A stretch of 64,000 nt of DNA from Deinococcus fonticola (lineage in GTDB: Bacteria > Deinococcota > Deinococci > Deinococcales > Deinococcaceae): the NCBI RefSeq assembly GCF_004634215.1, contig NZ_SMMH01000008.1:61268-125267 (forward strand). Direction: 5' to 3'. The translations under genes and the position numbers were made by a program. Under the pieces are notes generated by a model. That model ran no database searches. It had not been told where the DNA came from and saw only the letters and a program-made list of their open reading frames with translations. This document shows, in pieces, positions 9,936-22,101 of the stretch. Position 1 is the stretch's first letter, and each line of letters opens with the position of its first letter.

Positions 9936-11176
9936 CACTGGCCTCCGGTGTAACGCACGCGGTAGATCACGCCGCTCTGGTCGTCGGTAAAGAGCAGGCT
10001 GCCGTCGGTGTAGGTGGCCACGCCGGCCACGCGCCCGAACTGTTTCCACTCGGTGCCCTCCTGGTACACGAACCCGCTCACGAAGGGTTCGATACGCTCG
10101 GGTCTGTTCTGCGCGTCGAACACCACGCGCCCGATCTCGTAGCCGCTGGGCTGGTCACGGTTCCACGACCCCCGGAAAGCCACGAAGGCGTCGTTGCGGT
10201 ACTCGGCGGGAAACTGCTGGCCGGTGTAGAAGTTGAGGCCAATGGCAGCGGCGTGCGCGGTGTAGGTCAGGGTGCTGCCCTGGGTCATGGCGCAGTACTC
10301 GGCTTTGGTGATCTTGCCGGGAATCTGTGAACTGTTGGTGTAAGGGTCCGGGTTCTTTGTGCCGTAACAGAAGGGCCAGCCGTAATTCTTGCCGCGTTCC
10401 AGCGTGTTCAGTTCCTCGGGCGGAATGTTGTCGCCGTGCCAGTCGCTGCCCTGATCCATGCCGTAAAAGGTCTTGGTGACCGGGTGCCAGCCGAAGCCGA
10501 TGGTGTGCCGCAGGCCCCGCGCGTAGACCTCGCGCCACTGACCGTCGGGGCGGATGCGCAGCACGGTGGCTTCCTCGGGGTTCTGGGTCTGCGCATCGTT
10601 GTTGGTGGCGCCGAAACTGGCGTACAGAAACCCGTCCGGCCCCCAGCCCAGCCCGCGCGCCGGGTGCTGGCCCGCGTCGGGAAAGCCGTCCGCGAAGATG
10701 CGCGGCAGTCCCAGCGTGCCGTCGCGGGCGATGTCCATGACCCAGATGGTCTTTTCGCCCACGGCGTACAGCTTGCCGCCCCGGTCGTCCAGCCCGTGCA
10801 CCAGTTTCAGGTTCGCGGCCACCTGCCGGCGCTCGGTGGCGTCGAACAGGCCGTCGCCGTTGCGGTCTTTGAGGTACCAGATGTCGTTCTGCTGGCGGCG
10901 CGACAGGTACACGCCCCCGTCGGGCATGACGTGCAGCATGCGGGCGTTGCCCAGTTCGGTGGCCATCACGCTGATCTGGAAGCCGGCAGGCACCTTCAGG
11001 CGGCCCAGTTTGTCCGGCGTAAAGCCCAGCGCCACCGGCTCATTTCTGGTGACGGTGGCGCTGGCCGGCGGTTCCGGTGCGGGAAGCGGGCGGGGGGTGG
11101 GCGGGGCGGCCTGCGCCTGCACCAGCGACGGCGACAGGACACTCAGCAGACCCGTCAGAAAAACGCGCTTGAACAT
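9935..11176 (-). CDS. PQQ-dependent glucose/sorbosone dehydrogenase-family secreted protein
   Basis: 413 residues with a signal peptide (residues 1-22, ending VQAQA) and a proline-rich linker, then a six-bladed propeller of the GSDH family: LKVPAGFQISVMA, MLHVMPDGGVYLSRR, ARGLGWGPDGFLYASFG, VYARGLRHTIGFGWHP and GRVAGVATYTDGSLLFTDDQSGVIYRVRY. The family oxidises sugars or aldoses with PQQ in the periplasm; activity here is inferred. Its ATG has a good Shine-Dalgarno (GAAGGAG). It is the first gene of the minus-strand series and its stop overlaps the SOD-propeller start. Upstream are 361 bases with a possible operator. Confidence 0.86.
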   Translation of the reverse strand: MFKRVFLTGLLSVLSPSLVQAQAAPPTPRPLPAPEPPASATVTRNEPVALGFTPDKLGRLKVPAGFQISVMATELGNARMLHVMPDGGVYLSRRQQNDIWYLKDRNGDGLFDATERRQVAANLKLVHGLDDRGGKLYAVGEKTIWVMDIARDGTLGLPRIFADGFPDAGQHPARGLGWGPDGFLYASFGATNNDAQTQNPEEATVLRIRPDGQWREVYARGLRHTIGFGWHPVTKTFYGMDQGSDWHGDNIPPEELNTLERGKNYGWPFCYGTKNPDPYTNSSQIPGKITKAEYCAMTQGSTLTYTAHAAAIGLNFYTGQQFPAEYRNDAFVAFRGSWNRDQPSGYEIGRVVFDAQNRPERIEPFVSGFVYQEGTEWKQFGRVAGVATYTDGSLLFTDDQSGVIYRVRYTGGQ

Positions 11177-11358
11177 GAAACTCCTTCGGAAACGGAACGG
11201 AAAACGAAAGAACCAGGGCTGAGCACAGGACTTTCAGGCAGACAGGGCGGGACGGGTGGAGACGGGCCTCCTGGCCAGGGCATAAAGGAGTGCCGAGCGG
11301 CCATAGAAAAGGGCCTGCCCGCCACGCCGTGAACCGGACACCGACCCCCGCTCTGACT

Positions 11359-11382
11359 TGATCAGTAATCAGAGACTGATCA
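11359..11382. promoter_or_regulatory. Inverted repeat upstream of the sugar dehydrogenase-SOD operon
   Basis: TGATCAG (11359-11365) and CTGATCA (11376-11382) form a perfect 7-bp inverted repeat with a 10-base spacer, about 180 bases upstream of the sugar dehydrogenase start. It could be a regulator site. Apart from this, I see no gene or clear promoter in the 361-base interval 11177-11537. Confidence 0.35.
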
Positions 11383-11537
11383 GCCAAGATGGCATGCTCC
11401 CGGCGCGCTGAACCCGTTGAAACACACCGACTTAAGGTCGGTTAACTGGACGCTCAAGGCTTGATGAGATGACCTTCACGCCAGGAGGTAGGTACGGTTC
11501 AGGCAGGCGCTGGAAGAGCAAACGTGAGGCGCGCCCA

Positions 11538-12947
11538 CTAGACCGACTCAGTAAAAGGCGTAAAGGCCGGGCCACCCAGCGGGTCGAAGGGAAGGTGCAG
11601 CAGCGAAGCCGCGCCGTTCCAGCCCGAAAGCATAGATAGCGGCACGCCCCCGCCAGGGTAGACCGTGCCGCCCACCTGCACCAGGTTGGTCAGGCCGTGC
11701 AGGTTCCAGGCGGGGCGCAGGCTGCCGCTGAGGCCGTGCGGGGCGTTGCCGTACAGGGCGCCGCCCAGCGCCGTGCGGGCGTACTGCCGGGGCGACAGGG
11801 CCGTGTAATCTGCGATGGGCAGGGGGTGGCGCGCTTGCAGGCGGCGCAGCAGGAAGCGGGCGTACTCGGGCGCGTCCGCGCTGCCTGCCCAGTGCGGCGG
11901 GGCGTTCACCAGCAGGAAGCCCTGCTGACCGTCGAGGTGCAAGTACAGCGTGGGGTCGCGCGGCAGTTCGCCCTGTTCGATGTCCTGCCATTCGCGGGCG
12001 TAGTCCCCGGGCCAGTAGATGTGGTGGGCCTGGCCCTGGTCATCGTGCAGGCGCAGTTGCAGCGCGAAACCGCTGACGCCCAGCGGGCGTGGATTGACGG
12101 ATCGGCCCAGCCAGCGTGCGGTGAGGTGGTGGTCGGCGGCGCTGACCCAGGCGTCGGCGCTCAGGGTGCCGCGGCTGGTCTGGGCGCCCACCACGCGGCT
12201 TTTTCCGCCAAGCAGGCGTCCGGTGTGCAGGTGTTCGACCTGGGTGCCGAACTCGAAGGTGACGCCCTGGCGCAGCGCCTCGGCGTGCAGCCGCCCCGCC
12301 AGCGCCAGCAGGCCGCCGGGCAGGTGCCACACGCCGCCGCCCAGTTCCACCCAGGCGATGTTGTGCAGCACCGCCGGGGCGCGGTAGGGGTTGGCGCCCA
12401 GGTAGGTGGCGAAACGCAGCCAGAAGGGGGTCAGGAAGGGGCCACTTTGCACCAGCCGCGAGAGCGGCAGACCGGGCGCGGCGGCCCAGCCGTGACGCAG
12501 GCCGTAGCGGGCCAGCGCGGGCAGGCCGGGCGGCTTACTAAACAGGAAGGTGGAGGCCGCGCCCTCGTACAGGCGCCGGGAGGTGCGCAGCAGGCGCCGG
12601 TAATCCTGGGCTTCCTGCCAGGTCAGTTGCTTCAGCGTACGCTCCAACGCGCCAGGCGTATGCAGGGCCTGCGGCGCAAAGGTGCGCCCGCCCGCCGCGT
12701 GGTAGGTGGTGGTGGGCACGGCGGGAGCCAGGTCGGGGGCCGGCCAGCCCAGGCGCGCATGCAGCGCCCGGAACACCTGCGGCATGGTGACCACCGTGGG
12801 GCCGCTGGAGAACTCCGGGAAGCCCAGGGCCGCCTTGCCGCCCGCCCGCTCCAGCGAGTCCACCACCGTGACCTCCGCGCCGGCCTGGCGCAGGCGCAGG
12901 GCAGCGGCCAGGCCCGCGAAGCCCGCACCGATCACCACCACTTTCAT
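11538..12947 (-). CDS. crtD: Carotenoid C-3',4' desaturase-like FAD oxidoreductase (CrtD type)
   Basis: 469-residue CrtI-family flavoprotein. The FAD-binding motif [17 protein letters not shown] is at the N-terminus and the C-terminal signature [20 protein letters not shown] is present. Substrate regions differ from the crtI protein at 1582, and D. radiodurans uses a second CrtI-like enzyme, CrtD, to introduce the 3',4' double bond of deinoxanthin, so CrtD is the best assignment. Start ATG 12947 overlaps the glycosyltransferase stop (ATGA). It is the last gene of a seven-gene carotenoid series. Assignment to desaturase rather than another carotenoid oxidoreductase is inference from context. 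Confidence 0.82.
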   Translation of the reverse strand: MKVVVIGAGFAGLAAALRLRQAGAEVTVVDSLERAGGKAALGFPEFSSGPTVVTMPQVFRALHARLGWPAPDLAPAVPTTTYHAAGGRTFAPQALHTPGALERTLKQLTWQEAQDYRRLLRTSRRLYEGAASTFLFSKPPGLPALARYGLRHGWAAAPGLPLSRLVQSGPFLTPFWLRFATYLGANPYRAPAVLHNIAWVELGGGVWHLPGGLLALAGRLHAEALRQGVTFEFGTQVEHLHTGRLLGGKSRVVGAQTSRGTLSADAWVSAADHHLTARWLGRSVNPRPLGVSGFALQLRLHDDQGQAHHIYWPGDYAREWQDIEQGELPRDPTLYLHLDGQQGFLLVNAPPHWAGSADAPEYARFLLRRLQARHPLPIADYTALSPRQYARTALGGALYGNAPHGLSGSLRPAWNLHGLTNLVQVGGTVYPGGGVPLSMLSGWNGAASLLHLPFDPLGGPAFTPFTESV

Positions 12948-14050
12948 CGTGAAGTGTCCTGACGGTAAGTGCGGCCTTTCCACTCCACTTCACGCTGCAA
13001 GGCGCGGGCGTAGACCGGCAGGGCCAGCAGCGGCAGCAGCGGGGCTAGCAGGACTTCCAGCAGGTCGCGAGGGCGGGTGCGGCCGGTGACCACGCGCACC
13101 AGCCCACCTTCCAGCAGGCCCAGCAGCAGCAACGCCCGCTGGCCTTTGAAGAGGGGGCGGGTGTACGTCAGGAAAAACAGCGCCCAGCTCAGCAGCAGCA
13201 GCGGCCGCGAGCCCTGATAGAAGCGCAGCATACTTTTGCTCAGCCCGCGCACCGATTCCGGGTAAGCGCGGTACATGCGCACGCCGATCAGGTCGCCGCC
13301 CAGCGCCAGGGCCACCCGGCCTCCACTGGCCTTGACGCGGCGCGAGAGCTGCACGTCCTCCAGCAGCTCGGCCCGCACGCCCGCGTGGCCGCCGCTGGCC
13401 CGGTAAGCCTCCCGCCGGAACAGCATGGTCTGCCCGTTGGCGGCGCTGGCCAGCGGGGAGGGAATCTTCAGCAGGGGCGCGGGCAGGCCGCTGAGCAGCA
13501 CGTCGTCGATCACGGGGGTCAGCAGGCGTTCCCCCCAGGTCACGTTCGCCTGCCGGGGAAAAATGCTCAGCAGGTCGGCACCCGAAGCGTCAAGCTGATG
13601 CAGCAGCGCGTCAAGCGTGCCGGGTTGCCACTGCACGTCCGCATCGACGAACAGCAGCAGGTCGCCGCGCGCCGCCCCGGCCAGTTGGTGGCAGGCCCAG
13701 TTTTTGCCGGCCCAGCCGGGCGGCAGTGGCTGGCCGGACAGCACCATGGCCCCCAGGGCGCGGGCCAGCTCCGCCGTGCCGTCCTGGCTGTGGTCGTCCA
13801 GCACCAGCACCTCGGCGGCCCCCTGACTCAGCAGGCCCGGCAGGGAGTGGGGCAGGTTGTGCGCTTCGTTGCGCGCGGGCATCAGGATGGAGGTGCGGGC
13901 GGCCTGAAGGTCACGCCGGTGATGAGGAGCGGGGGGTGCGGGGCGCAGGCGCGGGAACAGCGCGGCGTTCAGCGCCAGGGTGCCCAGCTTGGCGCCCAGC
14001 AGCGCCCAGGGCAGAACCGAGGCTACACGTGAAAAGAAAGGATGTGGCAT
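12944..14050 (-). CDS. Family 2 glycosyltransferase, carotenoid-cluster (CrtQ/CruC-like)
   Basis: 368 residues with an N-terminal membrane segment, then a GT-A fold: [29 protein letters not shown], the DxD-type metal motif in LFVDADVQW (about 133-141) and [16 protein letters not shown] as catalytic ED region. Hydrophobic segments follow between about 280 and 350. This layout resembles carotenoid glycosyltransferases such as CrtQ. Within a carotenoid operon, transfer of a sugar to the 1'- or 2-hydroxyl of a deinoxanthin-like carotenoid is the likely role, not proven. It starts directly after the DoxX stop and overlaps crtD. Confidence 0.8.
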   Translation of the reverse strand: MPHPFFSRVASVLPWALLGAKLGTLALNAALFPRLRPAPPAPHHRRDLQAARTSILMPARNEAHNLPHSLPGLLSQGAAEVLVLDDHSQDGTAELARALGAMVLSGQPLPPGWAGKNWACHQLAGAARGDLLLFVDADVQWQPGTLDALLHQLDASGADLLSIFPRQANVTWGERLLTPVIDDVLLSGLPAPLLKIPSPLASAANGQTMLFRREAYRASGGHAGVRAELLEDVQLSRRVKASGGRVALALGGDLIGVRMYRAYPESVRGLSKSMLRFYQGSRPLLLLSWALFFLTYTRPLFKGQRALLLLGLLEGGLVRVVTGRTRPRDLLEVLLAPLLPLLALPVYARALQREVEWKGRTYRQDTSR

Positions 14051-14443
14051 TCAGGACTTCTGCGGACGCCCGACCCGCCACACCCACCACAGCAGCAGCG
14101 GTTGAAAAGGCAGGCGGGCCCAGGCCAGCCAGGCCGGCACCTGAAAGCGCTCGGGGTGCTGGGCCATGTACACGTTGGCCGGAAATACCGCGACCAGCAG
14201 CGCCAGCAAGCCCAGGCGGGCCGCGGGGCGCACGGCCGGAACCAGCAGGCCCAAGCCGCCAGCTATCTCCGCCGCGCCGCTGAGGTACGTGGCGGTGCGC
14301 GGCACCAGCGGCACGAAGGGGGGAATCATGCGGTCAAACGTCCCCGGCATCAGAAAGTGCGTCACGCCGGTAAATATGAAAAAAGCGCCCAGGGCCAGGG
14401 GGCGGCGCTGCACCACTTCGGGGGCGGGAGGTGGTCGGCTCAT
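14051..14443 (-). CDS. DoxX-like small integral membrane protein
   Basis: 130 residues with four predicted membrane helices (RPLALGAFFIFTGVTHFL, TYLSGAAEIAGGLGLLVP, LGLLALLVAVFPANVYMAQ, FQPLLLWWVW). The pattern GAAEIAGGLGLL and FPANVYMA is typical of DoxX/DUF4267-like proteins, linked elsewhere to quinone or sulphide redox chemistry. Here it is between an acyltransferase and a glycosyltransferase of the carotenoid operon; its stop abuts the next ATG. It might pass electrons for carotenoid desaturation or hydroxylation, but that is a guess. Confidence 0.78.
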   Translation of the reverse strand: MSRPPPAPEVVQRRPLALGAFFIFTGVTHFLMPGTFDRMIPPFVPLVPRTATYLSGAAEIAGGLGLLVPAVRPAARLGLLALLVAVFPANVYMAQHPERFQVPAWLAWARLPFQPLLLWWVWRVGRPQKS

Positions 14444-14554
14444 GCGCCCATTCTGGCGGGTGGCAGCCGGCCGGGACGCCGCAACTCTATGAAGACCCGT
14501 GAAGGATTGTCGCCGGAACCCGCAGCAGAGGGGAGAAGTGGAGATTAAAAGCCC

Positions 14555-15217
14555 CTATTCGAGCTGATCCAGCAGTGTCAGGGCCTGGGAGGCCAGCGAG
14601 GGCCGGTCGTGGCGGCTGGCGCGGCCAGACAGCCATTTCAGGTAACCGGCGGGCGGTTGATCGGGGTCGGAGGCCAGCAGGTCGGCGTCTAGGGCGGCCA
14701 GCAGCTCGGTCAGGGCAGCGTGCAGGTGTTCGGGGGCGCAGGGCGGGCCAAACCGCACAAAGGCTTCGGGCCACTGCGCCCCGCGCAGCACCACGCGCAG
14801 CGCCACCGGCACCAGCGGGGCACCCGAAGCGCGCGCCAGCCAGGCCGCTCCGGGGTGCAGGGCGCGCACCGGCCCGGCGCTTTGCAGGGCCGCCTCCGGG
14901 AAAATAACGGCCCATCCGCCCGCCCGCACGGCCCGCAGCAACTCGCGGGTCTGGCCGGTGTCCACCGCCCCGATGCGGCGCAGGAAGGGAAACCGCCGCA
15001 GCTGGCGCGGCGTCATCATCAGGGTGAAGGGCTGCCCCAGGCTCCAGGCCAGCACCGCCAGCAGATACCCGTCCCACCACGAGTGGTGGTTGGGGGCCAG
15101 CACCGCCGCCCCGGTCGGGAGGGGGCCGCGCACCCACACGCCGGCCAGTTGCCCATGCACGTCCGCGCGAATGGCGCGGCGCAGCAGGGGGGCCACCCAG
15201 GCGCGGCTCATCTTCAC
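14555..15217 (-). CDS. PlsC-type acyltransferase, carotenoid-cluster (CruD-like)
   Basis: 220-residue lysophosphatidate acyltransferase-family protein. The HX4D catalytic motif is NHHSWWD at 43-49, and VIFPEAALQ corresponds to the FPEG block. GTG at 15217 is preferred as start because GGAG lies 6 bases upstream and it overlaps the upstream stop (GTGA); ATG at 15211 is the alternative. Next to a glycosyltransferase in a carotenoid operon, acylation of a carotenoid glycoside (as in staphyloxanthin-type pathways) is plausible; a phospholipid role cannot be excluded. A gap of 111 bases separates it from the DoxX gene. Confidence 0.78.
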   Translation of the reverse strand: MKMSRAWVAPLLRRAIRADVHGQLAGVWVRGPLPTGAAVLAPNHHSWWDGYLLAVLAWSLGQPFTLMMTPRQLRRFPFLRRIGAVDTGQTRELLRAVRAGGWAVIFPEAALQSAGPVRALHPGAAWLARASGAPLVPVALRVVLRGAQWPEAFVRFGPPCAPEHLHAALTELLAALDADLLASDPDQPPAGYLKWLSGRASRHDRPSLASQALTLLDQLE

Positions 15218-16671
15218 GGTCTTCTCCAGGCAAACCCGGCCAGGGCGCCCATGCCCAGCAGCGTGAGCAGCGCCGCGCCGGGCAGGCCGAACAGCAGCAG
15301 GCCGCCGGCCAGGAAAGCGGCTTCGGCCAGGTACACGAAGCGGATGTCCAGGCCAGCCTGGCGAACCAGCAGGCCGGGGGCCAGGCGCTTAAAGGTTTCG
15401 CTCAGCAAGGTGCCCACCGCCCACCAGCCCAGGAAGTTCTGGAGGGGCGCCCCAGCCCACAGTGGGCGCGCATCCGTCCACGTCCAGTACCCGCGTGAAG
15501 TCATCAGGGGTTCCAGCCCAATGTCCCAGGCGACCAGCAGGAGACCCGCCAGCCAGGAACGCCCGCCGGCCAGCACGGTGGTCACGACGGTCAGGGCGAA
15601 CCACCCCAGCGGCACCAGCAGCGGCACACCCGCCAGCGTGGGCGCGGGCGCACCGGCGTAAGAGTACCTGCCGAACGGCCACCCGCTCTGGCTGCCCAGA
15701 AATTCCACGCCCCAGCCCACGCCCACCCCCAGCACGGCCAGCAGGGCGGCCCGGCTCCAGCCTAAACGCGACGCCGCGAAGCTCAGCGCGGCCAGAAACA
15801 GGCTCACGGTGCTGAGCGTGCCCAGCAAGGGAAACCCGGCGGGCCACAGCGGCACCGGGATTTTCAGCAGCAGGTACAGTGCCGCGAACCCCAGCCAGGG
15901 GTTCAGGTAAGGCCTGGCCCGGCCCAGCCGCTCCAGCGACTGCGGGTGCGTGAACAGCAGCAGTCCGGTGACCACCAGCAGGTTGGTGACCAGGAAGAAC
16001 AGCATCTCCTCCAGGGGCAGCGGCCCCACCTTCAGGCCCAGGGTGTAACGCTCAGAGATGTGCCAGATGCCCTGGTGAATGGCGTAAGCGTCGGTCAGCC
16101 ACAGGTACACGGTGGGCAGCAGCACCGCCGCCCAGTAAAGCCGGGCGCGGCCCAGCACCAGGTCGCCGCCGAAGGCCCACTGCCCGGCCAGCACCGGCAT
16201 GGCCCAGGCCAGGATCAGGCCCAGGTACAGCGTGCCCTCCTGGCGCAGGCAAAGCGCCCCCACAAAGGCCAGACCCATGAAAAAGGCCGCGCCGCCCCAG
16301 CGCACCAGGGCCGGGCGGGCTGCCACGTCGGGGGTGACGCCACTGCGCCGCAGCAGCCAGAACAGAAAGAGGCCGCCGATGATGGATTGCAGGATGAAAA
16401 AAGCGTACTCCTCGACAGGCACGTACCCGATGCGTGCCAGCACGCGCTCGGGCGGGTATGTCCAGACCTGCCGGAACACCAGATAGTTGTCCCAGGGGGT
16501 GGTGTACACGAAGGCCACCAGCGGCATCAGCCACAGCCCCGCCCGAACCCAGCTGTCACGCGGCGTGAAGGCCCCCGCCAGCGGCCCGCGCCGCCGCAGG
16601 GTCAGCCCGGCCAGCACCAGCAGCACCGGCACGATGAAGATCAGATGGTACTGAAAATAGGTCACGCCCAC
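15214..16671 (-). CDS. cruF: Lycopene beta-cyclase (CrtYcd type) fused to CruF-type carotenoid 1',2'-hydratase
   Basis: 485-residue polytopic membrane protein with two parts. Residues 1-245 contain the duplicated lycopene-cyclase domain: TTPWDNYLV (57-65) and PVEEYAFF (85-92), then the second copy ending PLEEMLFF (219-226). Residues about 255-485 match the carotenoid-biosynthesis DUF422/CruF family: [19 protein letters not shown] (320-338), [10 protein letters not shown] (348-357), [17 protein letters not shown] (382-398) and [10 protein letters not shown] (408-417). One polypeptide could therefore cyclise one lycopene end and hydrate the other. The GTG start abuts the crtO stop; GTG 16665 with GGTAGGTGG upstream is an alternative. 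It is followed by the acyltransferase with a GTGA overlap. Confidence 0.84.
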   Translation of the reverse strand: MGVTYFQYHLIFIVPVLLVLAGLTLRRRGPLAGAFTPRDSWVRAGLWLMPLVAFVYTTPWDNYLVFRQVWTYPPERVLARIGYVPVEEYAFFILQSIIGGLFLFWLLRRSGVTPDVAARPALVRWGGAAFFMGLAFVGALCLRQEGTLYLGLILAWAMPVLAGQWAFGGDLVLGRARLYWAAVLLPTVYLWLTDAYAIHQGIWHISERYTLGLKVGPLPLEEMLFFLVTNLLVVTGLLLFTHPQSLERLGRARPYLNPWLGFAALYLLLKIPVPLWPAGFPLLGTLSTVSLFLAALSFAASRLGWSRAALLAVLGVGVGWGVEFLGSQSGWPFGRYSYAGAPAPTLAGVPLLVPLGWFALTVVTTVLAGGRSWLAGLLLVAWDIGLEPLMTSRGYWTWTDARPLWAGAPLQNFLGWWAVGTLLSETFKRLAPGLLVRQAGLDIRFVYLAEAAFLAGGLLLFGLPGAALLTLLGMGALAGFAWRRP

Positions 16672-18207
<1,536 letters not shown>

Positions 18208-18212
18208 GGCGC

Positions 18213-19376
18213 TCAGTCTGGCACGTCCCCGGCGCGGCGCTGCACGACCAGTGGCCCGCGCGGCCCGAGCGTTAAGCCTGGATGAGGGCGGGCATCCCCC
18301 CAGCGGGCTTGCAGGCGCGGCGCGGCGGCCAGCACCTCGCGCAGGATCAAGTTCGCCAGATGCAGGCCCAGGCAGGTGCGCTCGCCGCCACCGAAGGGCA
18401 GGTAGGCCCAGGCCGGCGGCGACTGCGCCCAGCGTCCGGGCCGGAATTCGCCCGCCTGCGGCCACAGGTGCGGGTCGCGTCCGCTCAGGTAAGGCGAGTA
18501 CAGCGCCAGCGCGCCGCGCGGCAGCGTCACGCCCTGCCAGTGCAGGTCGGCGCCCAGGCGGCGGCTGCCCATCCAGCCGGGCGGATACAGGCGCAGCACC
18601 TCGCGGATCACCGCGTCGTGGTGCTCCGGCGTGTGCCAGCGCGGCTCCAGCGCCAGGTGCCACAGCGCGTAGGCCAGCGCGTGGGTGGTGGTGTCGTGCG
18701 CGGCGGCCAGGCTGACCTGCGTTTCCTCCAGGGCGCCGGGCAGGGCAAGCAGGGCACTCAGCAGGTCGCTGCGCGGCGCCAGGACGCGCTGGCGGGCCAG
18801 GCGCTGCACCTCCCGGCGCACCTGCCGGAACAGCAGCGGGCGCGGCAACATCGGCGCTGGAAAGGGACGACGCAGCGGGGCCAGGAAAGCGTGCAGCAGT
18901 TCAGGGTCAAACTCTCCGCTGAAGTACGCGGCGTTCAGCGCCCCCTGCACCACTCCGTCGGCCCAGGCCAGCGCGTCGAAAGGGCCCTGCGGCACGGCGG
19001 GGACACTGAGGCGCACGCGCAGGCGCAGCCCCTCCAGCTGCCGGGCACCGAAGGGCGGGTTCAGCAATTGTCGCCGCTCGCGGTGCCGCGGCGCGTCCGT
19101 CACGATGACGCCGCCAGCCAGGTAAGGAACCAGCGCCGAGAAGCTGCCGGCACTGCGGAAGGTGGGCAGGTCGCTCAGCAGGCGGCGGTTCCAGGCGGGG
19201 CTGAAGCCCACCACTGCCGGCACGCCCAGCCCCAGGGCGAACACGTCCTGCCCGGCGGCGCGCGCCAGTTCGGCTCCCTGCTCGATCAGGGCCAGGGGTT
19301 CCTGGGCCCACGCCAGCAGGTGGCCCACGTGCCGGTCGGCCGGGGGGGAAGGCAGGGTATTCAGGGCAGCGGGCAC
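18213..19376 (-). CDS. Cytochrome P450, probable carotenoid 2-beta-hydroxylase (CYP287-like)
   Basis: 387 residues from GTG 19376. I-helix oxygen-activation motif AAHDTTTH at 225-232, ExxR at E259/R262 and heme-binding [10 protein letters not shown] with C335. Deinococcus uses a P450 (CYP287A1) to hydroxylate C2 of the beta ring in deinoxanthin; first position in a carotenoid operon with crtO supports the same role. No electron-transfer partner is adjacent. The start is uncertain: GGAG overlaps the proposed GTG, and no better in-frame start has a ribosome site. It is divergent from the thiolase at 19577. Confidence 0.85.
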   Translation of the reverse strand: MPAALNTLPSPPADRHVGHLLAWAQEPLALIEQGAELARAAGQDVFALGLGVPAVVGFSPAWNRRLLSDLPTFRSAGSFSALVPYLAGGVIVTDAPRHRERRQLLNPPFGARQLEGLRLRVRLSVPAVPQGPFDALAWADGVVQGALNAAYFSGEFDPELLHAFLAPLRRPFPAPMLPRPLLFRQVRREVQRLARQRVLAPRSDLLSALLALPGALEETQVSLAAAHDTTTHALAYALWHLALEPRWHTPEHHDAVIREVLRLYPPGWMGSRRLGADLHWQGVTLPRGALALYSPYLSGRDPHLWPQAGEFRPGRWAQSPPAWAYLPFGGGERTCLGLHLANLILREVLAAAPRLQARWGDARPHPGLTLGPRGPLVVQRRAGDVPD

Positions 19377-19576
19377 TCCGGTATTCTGCCGCCTTTGGCG
19401 CTCCGGCCGCGGCCATACAATCCTCAGGCCTGACCTGTTACCCTCCCGGAGGCAGGCCCGTGGCGCCGGCTCCGTAGGCAAGGCCGTGCCGAAACGCGCA
19501 AACCCGAGTACCTTGGGGAGAACTGACTGCGGGCAGCCTGTCCGCCTCCCCCCGCGCCCCAAAAGGAGAAATGAAC

Positions 19577-20863
19577 ATGACCAATGCCGTCAAAGCAAGT
19601 GACCTGAAAGACAACGATGTGGTGATTGTTTCCGCCGTGCGTACGCCCATTGGCGCGATTCGCGGGAGCCTGTCGACGGTACGCCCGGACGACCTGGCCG
19701 GAATGATCATCAAGGAAGCCGTGGCCCGCGCCGGCGTCCCCGCCGAGCAGATCGAGGAAGTCATTTTCGGCTGCGCGAACCAGGCCGGCGAGGACAACCG
19801 CAACGTGGCCCGCATGGCCGGCATTCTGGCAGGCCTGCCGGACAGCGTGGCGGGGGTGACGCTGAACCGCCTGTGCGCTTCGGGGTTGTCGGCGGTGAAC
19901 TCGGCGGCCCGCGCCATCAGGAACGGTGACGGGGATATTTACGTGGCGGGCGGCGTGGAGAGCATGACCCGCGCCCCGCTGAGCATGGCCAAGGGCGCGG
20001 GGGCCTTTCAGAACGGCAACGTGACCGTTTACGACACGACGCTGGGCTGGCGTTACCCGAACCCCGCCATGGAGGAGAAATTCCCGCTGGAGGCGATGGG
20101 AGAAACGGCCGAGAACATCGTGGAACGCAGCCGCGAGGGCGCCTACGCGGGCGGCGAGATCACCCGTGAGCAACAGGACACCTTTGCCCTGGAGTCCCAG
20201 CGCCGTACGGTGCAGGCCATCAACGACGGGAAATTCAAGGCGCAGATCATGCCGGTGGAAGTGAAGGGACGCAAGGGCGTGACGGTCTTCGACACCGACG
20301 AGCATCCGCGCATGAAAAAGAACGGCGACGTCTACGAGATCGCCACCGATACCGGAACGATGGCCGGACTGAAACCCGCGTTTCGCAAGGGGGGCAGTGT
20401 CACGGCCGGCAACGCCAGCGGCCTGAACGACGGCGCGGCGGCCCTGGTGCTGATGAGTGCCAAGAAAGCGCGTGAACTGAGCGTGAAGCCGCTGGCCCGC
20501 TGGGTGAGCGGCGCGGCGGCGGGCGTGGAGGCCCGCGTGATGGGCCTGGGCCCCATTCCGGCCACCCGCAAGGCGCTGGAACGCGCCGACCTCACGGTGG
20601 AAGACCTCAATCTGGTGGAACTGAACGAGGCCTTTGCCGCGCAGGCGCTGGCGTGCATCCGCGAACTGGGCCTGGATCAGGAGAAGGTGAACGTGAACGG
20701 CGGCGCGATCGCCCTGGGTCACCCGCTGGGCATGAGCGGCGCGCGCCTGATCGTGGCCCTGACCCACGAGCTGGAAGCCCGGCAGCAGCAGTACGGCCTG
20801 GCGACCCTGTGCGTGGGCGTCGGCCAGGGCGAGGCAGCCATCATCGAACGCGTCGAAGCGTAG
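19577..20863 (+). CDS. Acetyl-CoA acyltransferase (thiolase), PcaF/PaaJ-like
   Basis: 428-residue thiolase that cleaves 3-ketoacyl-CoA or condenses acetyl-CoA. The nucleophilic cysteine lies in [11 protein letters not shown], with [39 protein letters not shown] and a C-terminal CVGVGQG (second cysteine). The segment LGWRYPNP...[13 protein letters not shown] resembles beta-ketoadipyl/oxoadipyl-CoA thiolases, so aromatic or phenylacetate breakdown is possible. ATG 19577 is chosen because AGGAG lies 8 bases upstream; ATG 19571 is too close to it. Single gene followed by a terminator. Confidence 0.9.
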   Translation: MTNAVKASDLKDNDVVIVSAVRTPIGAIRGSLSTVRPDDLAGMIIKEAVARAGVPAEQIEEVIFGCANQAGEDNRNVARMAGILAGLPDSVAGVTLNRLCASGLSAVNSAARAIRNGDGDIYVAGGVESMTRAPLSMAKGAGAFQNGNVTVYDTTLGWRYPNPAMEEKFPLEAMGETAENIVERSREGAYAGGEITREQQDTFALESQRRTVQAINDGKFKAQIMPVEVKGRKGVTVFDTDEHPRMKKNGDVYEIATDTGTMAGLKPAFRKGGSVTAGNASGLNDGAAALVLMSAKKARELSVKPLARWVSGAAAGVEARVMGLGPIPATRKALERADLTVEDLNLVELNEAFAAQALACIRELGLDQEKVNVNGGAIALGHPLGMSGARLIVALTHELEARQQQYGLATLCVGVGQGEAAIIERVEA

Positions 20864-20881
20864 TAAGGCTCTCCTCCGTCT

Positions 20882-20926
20882 GCCCCCAAATCTCGGCCCT
20901 AATGGTGCGAGGGCTGGGGGCGTTTT
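20882..20926 (+). terminator. Rho-independent terminator after the thiolase
   Basis: GCCCCCA (20882-20888) pairs with TGGGGGC (20915-20921), with an inner GCCCT/AGGGC stem, followed by GTTTTC. It is 19 bases after the thiolase stop. Confidence 0.75.
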
Positions 20927-21249
20927 CATCCCTCATTGCCCCCCTCAATTTCACCGCTCAATCAGCCCGAGGCCGTCGGGCGCGAAGCGCACGGGCCATA
21001 GGAACCGTCCCCGGACGTTCCGCACACCAAGCCCTCTGGCCTTAAGCCCCGTCCCAAAGCCAGCCACTGCAAACGGCAACGACCTGCCGAGTGCAGCGAC
21101 ACTCCCCCCTCCACCAGGTTGGAGGCAATGTTTTTGCGAGTCTGGCGTCAACGCGCAGGCCGCCCCGCGCGGCGAAGATATGTCCCCGGTGGGAATAGGG
21201 GGCTGGGGGGGTTGGGGAAGCACGCATCTCAATAGCCTCTCCCCCGCCT
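20927..21249. other. 323-base interval without a recognisable gene
   Basis: Between the thiolase terminator and the ABC ATPase stop. A 93-codon open frame on the minus strand is proline/glycine-rich, has no ribosome site and no recognisable domain, so I do not call it. No strong hairpin or known RNA is visible. Confidence 0.5.
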
Positions 21250-22101
21250 TTACTCGCCCAGAACCCGCCTCAAGGCCCCCACACTCAGTTCCTTGCTCGG
21301 GGCGTCAAGCGCAATTTCGCCCTGGCGCAGAGCCACCACGCGCTGCGACAGGTGCAGGGCTTCTTCCAGCTGGTGCGTGACGAACACCACCGTAATTTTC
21401 TGATCCCACCAGATGGCCATGAGTTCGTCGGCCAGGGTGGTGCGGGTGGCGTGGTCGAGGGCGCTGAAGGGTTCATCGAGCAGCAGCAGGCCAGGTTTGA
21501 CGGCCAGCGCGCGGGCGATACTGATGCGCTGGCGCTGCCCGCCCGACAGTTCGTGGGGCCGGCGGGCCTCGTAGCCGGGCAGGCCGACAAGTTTCAGGGC
21601 CTCGGCCACCCGCTGGAGGCGCTCGGGGCGGCCCAGTTTGCCCAGCCCAAAGGCGACGTTGCCGCCCACCGTCAGCCAGGGAAACAGGGCGCTTTCCTGC
21701 TGCACCAGCGTGAGGGCCGGATGGGGGCCACGCACGGGTTGCCCACCCAACCGAATATCACCCTGTTGCGGGTGCAGGAAACCGGAAAGCAGTGACAGCA
21801 GGGTGCTTTTGCCGCTACCCGAAGGGCCGACCACCGTGATGAACTCGCCGGGCTTGACGTGCAGATCGAGGGGGCCGATGCCCGCGCCGCTGCGGCCGTA
21901 GCGGTAGGTGACGCCGGAGAGGTCGAGGCTGGCCCCGGCGACGGGTCTGGCGTTGGTCACGGCTGAACCGTCAGGCGGGACGGGTTCAGCGGGCCTGTTC
22001 GGCGCAGGGTGGCCGGCCGTGGGGTCGGCTGGCCTGGGACGGGGGGGCGCCACAGTGTCGCGCGGCATCGAGTCGCGCAGGGAGTCCGAGGACGTGTTCA
22101 T
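21250..22101 (-). CDS. ABC importer ATP-binding protein, nitrate/sulfonate type (SsuB-like)
   Basis: 283 residues. Walker [10 protein letters not shown] at 92-100, Q-loop [14 protein letters not shown], signature [15 protein letters not shown] and Walker [13 protein letters not shown]. The short loop pattern and context place it with SsuB/TauB/NrtD ATPases. An unusual proline-rich, probably disordered N-terminal extension of about 55 residues precedes the ABC domain; the ATG overlapping the permease stop (ATGA) supports this long form. It energises the neighbouring permease. Confidence 0.88.
   Translation of the reverse strand: MNTSSDSLRDSMPRDTVAPPRPRPADPTAGHPAPNRPAEPVPPDGSAVTNARPVAGASLDLSGVTYRYGRSGAGIGPLDLHVKPGEFITVVGPSGSGKSTLLSLLSGFLHPQQGDIRLGGQPVRGPHPALTLVQQESALFPWLTVGGNVAFGLGKLGRPERLQRVAEALKLVGLPGYEARRPHELSGGQRQRISIARALAVKPGLLLLDEPFSALDHATRTTLADELMAIWWDQKITVVFVTHQLEEALHLSQRVVALRQGEIALDAPSKELSVGALRRVLGE

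Noticed and set aside
18208..18663. In-frame N-terminal extension of crtO by about 150 codons
   Set aside because: It overlaps the P450 gene, is low-complexity, and the 511-residue form already starts at the FAD motif.
20951..21232. 93-codon minus-strand frame between thiolase and ABC ATPase
   Set aside because: No ribosome site, proline/glycine-rich, no recognisable fold.
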